The position numbers and the translations under genes were made by a program. The notes beneath the pieces are model-generated. The model saw only the letters and a list, made by a program, of their open reading frames with translations. It did not search any database and was not told where the DNA came from. From Mariannaea sp. PMI_226 (Eukaryota; Ascomycota; Sordariomycetes; Hypocreales; Nectriaceae): a stretch of 64,000 nt of DNA. The stretch's first letter is position 1, and each line of letters opens with the position of its first letter. This document shows, in pieces, positions 59,665 through 64,000 of the stretch. The stretch covers positions 564,501-628,500 of the forward strand of contig JANFOG010000003.1 of the NCBI GenBank assembly GCA_024336345.1. Direction: 5' to 3'.

Positions 59665-61172
59665 ACTGTTTCAAGTTTTTCTTTCCTTTCTTCATGAGAT
59701 ATAAATACCTGGATCAGAGGATAATTCGACCATTGTATGGCGGCAACTAAGTGAGGGAATGCCGAGCCCTTATCCGCTCCAACTCTACTGGTGACGGCGA
59801 ACTGAATTGGTGTTTTGCGATAAAAATAGGGAGCGGGCTGTTGGGACTTTTTTTTCCCCCTTCTTCATCAAACATGTACTTCCAAAGAGCGGCGATCAGT
59901 TGCGTATAGCTTCAGCATTGTATCGTTTTATATATAATTAAGCCTCAAGTCCACGAGAATGAGGTCATAATGTTTAGGGTGGCCATTCACGAGAAGGATC
60001 CAGGTGTTCATTATCAGGCAGACATTATGATTCAACTACATATCTGTGTTTTGATTTATCAATTTTTACCCTCCTCGTCATGAACTGAACATCCGTAACA
60101 ATATGGAATGAGAAGCAAAGGAAAAACAACACCAGAATTTACACGCGATAAGCAAAGAAGGAACCATCCGACGGATTTTAAAGCACAACTTGAGCAAGAA
60201 AGAATTGTGAAAGAGGTTCAAAGAAAATCGATTGGACTTGATAACAAGAAGAAAAAAACAAAGAAAAAAGAGTCGTCTCCCGGACACTAATCTACAGCGA
60301 AACCAGCACATATCCTTATACATCGATAGCATTCTTTCTTCGTCTCGTCCAGCTCAACTTTTGTTTTGGCGGCAACATCCTGTCTCCAAACTTTCTTTCC
60401 CTTTCCCGCCACTTTCCACGTGAAGACCGTCAAGGCCAAGAGGTCGGTTGCTGACATAGACCTTCGGGCCTGCAAAGGGGCCAGGAAAACCAATTATCTC
60501 AAGAGACGTGGGGGGAAAAAAGAAAAAAAGGAATCGGAAACAGCGCAATGTACTGTAATGGGGGTATGTAAAAGATCATTTGGCGAATGAAGAGAAAGAA
60601 TAGTTTCTTTTGGTTCGATGCCGATGACACAAACGCCGACCCGTCTGGGTCTAATGTGCGAAAAGAAAAAAGTAAATGAAAATGAAGGAGAAAACAAGTT
60701 AAAGGAAACGAAGATGGGGACTTTGAGAAGGGTATTCGTGAAGCAAGCTCTCTCATAGATGATATCGAGGTGGAGAAGCTGCATCCAATCCCAGACCTCG
60801 ATCCAGAGTCCCAGAATCCAGCTGCTTGCATGTCTCACTAATTGTCTGATTTGCAAAGACATGAGTGGATACGGCACCATTTGCCGTCTTGTTGCCTGCG
60901 CGGCTCATCTTCTTCTGGGAGGGTGCTGCTTAAACTAGAATAACATTTGAATAAAGACAAAAGGGGTATGCTGCAGAGTCTTAGAAACTGGTCGACATAA
61001 AAGCTGGTTGAAAGACATAAAAAGAAAATAGTAACCCGCGATTTGATGCTGCGGTTCCGCGTGTCGTGATGGGTATCCGTTTATTTCGAGAGAACAAAAG
61101 GGTGAGAGGATCAGGCAAGGAATGTGCTAGTTATCCCTGCTTGAAGCTGGATTCTCCCCTTGCCACGGTCGC
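59665..61172. other. Convergent 3' intergenic region
   Basis: A 1.5-kb spacer between the stops of the Taz1/TRF-like gene and the septin gene. It is purine-rich around 60100-60290 and 60500-60700. No open frame has a recognisable domain. Confidence 0.4.
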
Positions 61173-62802
61173 CTATCGGCGACGGTAAGGAAGATCTCTT
61201 TGCTTAAGTCGGCTCGTCCTCCATCCCTCATACCATTGCTCTCTGCTAGCCTCGCGCAACTCAGCACGCCATTCGCTAAAGACAGCCTCCTTGAGACGCG
61301 TGAAATCACAATGTTGCTCGTTGTATGGATCCGCAAAGCCCCAAGGGAACTGTCGACCGATCACATCAGGCTCGTACAGGTCGGGGCTGATGATTGAAAT
61401 CGGCAAGAAGGGGGTCTCCTCCTCCTTGCTCTCGTTCTTCTTGTGTCGTCGAATGGAGTGGCTCGACAGTCGCTTCGAACTAGGTGACGCTGCTGGAGAT
61501 TCTCGGCTGCCCTGAATCGGAAGGTCTTGATCTGGGGTCTCAGCGCCGGCTCGACTGTATACGCGCTGTTCACCCTCCTCATCCTCATCCTCTTCGGCGA
61601 TCCTGTCACTGCTCTCATCGTCATCATCGAGGCCCAGGGCCTCCAGGGGATCGAGACCAGACTTCTTAAGGCTGTCCCAAACGCTCTTCTTGAGGACATT
61701 CATGTGCTTGGTGGTGATAGTGTCAGCCTTGGAAATAATTGGAATGACTGTGGTTTTGCCCTGAAGAGTGCGGAGGACCTGGAGGTCGAGATCCTCGTCA
61801 AGACTACCCAGGACACGAGCGATATCATGATGGCCATTCTGACCGTTGACAGCCACGTTTCTAGCAGATGCTACATTACGATCCAGGCGAGCAGGATCAA
61901 GAACGAGAAAGGTGGCATGAATGTGGGTATCTTGCACACCAGGCGATCGCACCACCTTCATCTCCTCAGCGAATGTCTCTTCGAACTTGCTCTCCAGAAA
62001 GGCCGACATCTCCCTAAGTTGAAGATCGACTACATTCTTCTCCAGGCCCTCGGAATCCCAGAGAGTCAGACCAACTCGTTCGCCATCAATTTCGGTTTCA
62101 AGGTAATGGGGGATGAAGTTTCCAGATGGTGTTCGCTCGGGAATGACTTCGTCTTCTGGTTTTTTGGCTCGCTTCTTCGCAGGAAGGGCAAGAGCGGTTT
62201 TGAGGAACTCAAGGAAAGATGTCTTTCCAGAGCCACGAGTGCCAATGATAAGGATGCTACAAAAAAAGAAGAGAGTCAATTGGTTAGGGTGTGAAACGAT
62301 TTGATGCATTGGGGCAGGGGCACAAATATCATCACGAGAGCAGCAGGTCATCAAGATGAACTCACTTCATCGGGGTGGGATCCTTTCGTCTGCGAACTCG
62401 CCGCGGAGTGTTGACTGCGCTGACAGCGCTACTGGCATAGCTGTAACGCCCACGGTGTGTCATGCTCTCAGTTCTAGCGTAAGGGTCGAAGTCGTTATTG
62501 AGGGCGGCAGGAAGTGAGCCGTAATTTCGCGGGCTGTCAACAGAGGCACGAACGCTGCTGAATCCAGAGGTTCGCGGGACATTTGCAGGCGACTCAGGGC
62601 GGAGGTCGGTTCCAAAAGATTTGGACAGCTGCTCGGTGTGGTTGGCGAATTCGGGCAGCTTGGGAGGAATGGCGGCAAGACGCTGGCGCTCCAGTTCGGC
62701 TTCCCGAATGGCCTGCGTCTTGCGGCCGTTCTTGCCCAAGTCACCACTTTTACTGCGTCGTAGCAACATTCCGAAACTTGTGCGACGAGGCTGAGAGCTC
62801 AT
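61173..62802 (-). CDS. aspE: AspE-type (group 5) septin
   Basis: A GTP-binding cytoskeletal protein of 506 residues in two exons, 62366-62802 and 61173-62256, joined across a 109-nt GT-AG intron. The G1 loop is GTRGSGKTS at 151-159. G3 is DSEG at 213-216, where canonical septins have DTPG, and G4 is SKAD at 321-324. The septin-unique part has FLPISIISPDLYEP and GRQFPWGFADPYNEQHCDF. There is no C-terminal coiled coil, as in AspE. Between G4 and the septin-unique part sits an acidic, then Ser/Lys-rich insert (LDDDDESSDRIAEEDEDEEGE...). The 145-residue N-terminal extension is basic and Ser-rich. AspE is absent from yeasts and joins septin filaments in multicellular stages. The name rests on these features. 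Confidence 0.87.
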
Positions 62803-64000
62803 ACTTTGAGGAAAGTATCATGAAAGGAAAAGAATTGCGACGAGGGGGAACGCCCAAGGCAATCAATCAAGCGGGCAGGAGCTTGTGGAGAGAAGGGTTG
62901 ATGGGAAGTGGAGACGGCCTAAGGGGGGGTGTTTGATGGATGGAAATGGGGGAGGGACGGGTCGAGAAGCCACAAAGCAAAGAACGGATGAAGGCGAACA
63001 AGCCCAGTTCAGCGCAAGGGCGACGGCGACGTAAGAAAGATGGTGGACGGCGGGTCGCTAAAAAAGAAGGGGGTGTGTGTGGAAGGGTGGTGAGCCAAGG
63101 GCCACAAGGCGCCAGGGAAAACAGGGTCCGGCTGGAGCGAGAGGAGGAAAAGAGAGTGGGTGAGTAAGAGAGCGCGCAAGGCGGGCGGCGTGAGCAAAAC
63201 CGGCCAAGGAAATGGCAATATGGCAGGAAGATTCAAGACACACGAGGTTGTGTTGCGAAAAAGAACTCAGCTCAACAGTAGATTGTATTGAGTAGAGTGT
63301 TCCGTTCAGGAGGCGGCGGCTTGCAAAAGTTCGTAGCGTTTGAGAGAGCGCGTGCGTCAAGGCCAAGTTTGAGCTGTACTTTCGTATGAGCTCTTGATGT
63401 ATGAGAGCAGTGGGGAAGGAGAGGATAAATCAGTCGCCGAGGAAAGGCGCGTTGCTGTTGCGGCTCAGTGCGCAAAGTGACCGCCTTTGGAGATGTGATG
63501 GAAAGGATGGGTGACCTTGCTATCGATCTCTGAGCTGGCTCAGTATCCAAGAGTTTGCGACTCTTGGTTGGGAGACAGGACGGGTGGGCGTGGGACGAAA
63601 GAACAGCGAAACGTCGCGTTTGTATGAACAGGGGATGCCAGGTCCGAGTGGGTTTCGGATTTGACGCGAGCGATTGGCCAACTAAGTTATTGGTGGCAGA
63701 GGTCGAATCAAATGCTAAATCCTGGACACCAAAACAAGTCCAATGCTCAGTCACTCTCACTCGCTTTGCTCATGCACAACGATTTCAATAGGTGAGGGGA
63801 GACCGTTGGCGGGAACGGGAGGCGTAAACTCAAAAAAAAGAAAAAGAAGAAGAAGAAGAAGAAGAAGAAGAAAAAGAAGCCCGATTCTCCAAACCTGTTG
63901 ATGACAACGATGACCGACAGCCAGACCAGATGCGGGATTCACACGTTTAGACGTTCTGGAACCCTAGACTTATATCCCGTAGAGTTACCTGGGGATGGAT
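62803..64000. promoter_or_regulatory. Septin upstream region, purine-rich
   Basis: The plus strand is GA-rich over about 62930-63180, hence CT-rich on the gene's strand, as in many ascomycete promoters and 5' leaders. A 162-residue minus-strand frame (63272-63760) shows no domain. The right-hand end of the window has no supported gene. Confidence 0.4.
63832..63879. repeat. (AAG)n microsatellite and purine tract
   Basis: A 48-bp all-purine run, with about nine tandem AAG units between A-rich ends, 1 kb upstream of the septin start. A simple repeat. Confidence 0.9.

Noticed and set aside
63272..63760. 162-codon minus-strand frame upstream of the septin
   Set aside because: No domain and biased composition. 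Likely a chance frame in the septin upstream region.
30..64000. Secondary-metabolite gene cluster around the Zn2Cys6 factor, hydrolase and dioxygenase
   Set aside because: No polyketide synthase, peptide synthetase, terpene synthase or P450 is present, and the candidates are 27 kb apart among housekeeping genes.

Overview
The window is nuclear DNA of a filamentous ascomycete (Pezizomycotina, most likely Sordariomycetes, perhaps Hypocreales; the rank below class is inferred). The evidence is short spliceosomal introns of about 49-130 nt with GTRNGT donors and CTRAY-type branch points, a 2,399-residue class II myosin, an AspE-type septin, an RTA1 transporter, a Zn2Cys6 regulator, a DUF3632-type gene, and an AT-rich stretch that looks like a mutated transposon relic. 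There is no bacterial-style operon structure. I find no complete tRNA, rRNA gene, CRISPR array or intact transposon.

Layout. 1-10.4 kb: Cu/Zn superoxide dismutase (-), a Zn2Cys6 transcription factor (+) facing a lipase/esterase-like hydrolase (-) with 67 bp between their stops, and a membrane-anchored PPN2-like metallophosphatase (-). 12.1-20 kb: cytochrome oxidase assembly factor PET191/COA5 (-), a TGL1/YEH-type lipase (+) and an RTA1-family membrane protein (+). 20.3-32.2 kb: a ZFC3H1/Red1-like zinc-finger protein (-) divergent from conventional myosin II (+). 33-42.1 kb: AIM11 (-), a 2OG-Fe(II) dioxygenase (+), a cellular RNA-dependent RNA polymerase (-) and a DUF3632-like protein (+). 42.6-43.6 kb: AT-rich relic. 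44-46.2 kb: mitochondrial D-lactate dehydrogenase (-). 46.2-50.8 kb: a gene-free gap. 50.8-62.8 kb: ribosomal protein eS4 (-), a double-telobox Myb protein of the Tay1/Teb1 kind (-), a small DUF7704-like membrane protein (+), a second telomere-type single-Myb protein resembling Taz1/TRF (+), and an AspE-type septin (-).

Most genes are unrelated housekeeping neighbours. Three themes stand out: respiration and oxidative stress (SOD1, PET191, AIM11, DLD); RNA surveillance and RNAi (Red1-like zinc finger, RdRP); and telomere biology (two telobox-type Myb genes within 7 kb, with a GGGTTAGGG motif just upstream of one).

The most unusual observation is a 51-bp piece of nuclear 18S rRNA (the helix-44 universal region) lying antisense inside the last codons of the RdRP gene. 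All gene models were spliced by hand from the sequence; exon coordinates are in each entry. No database search was run.
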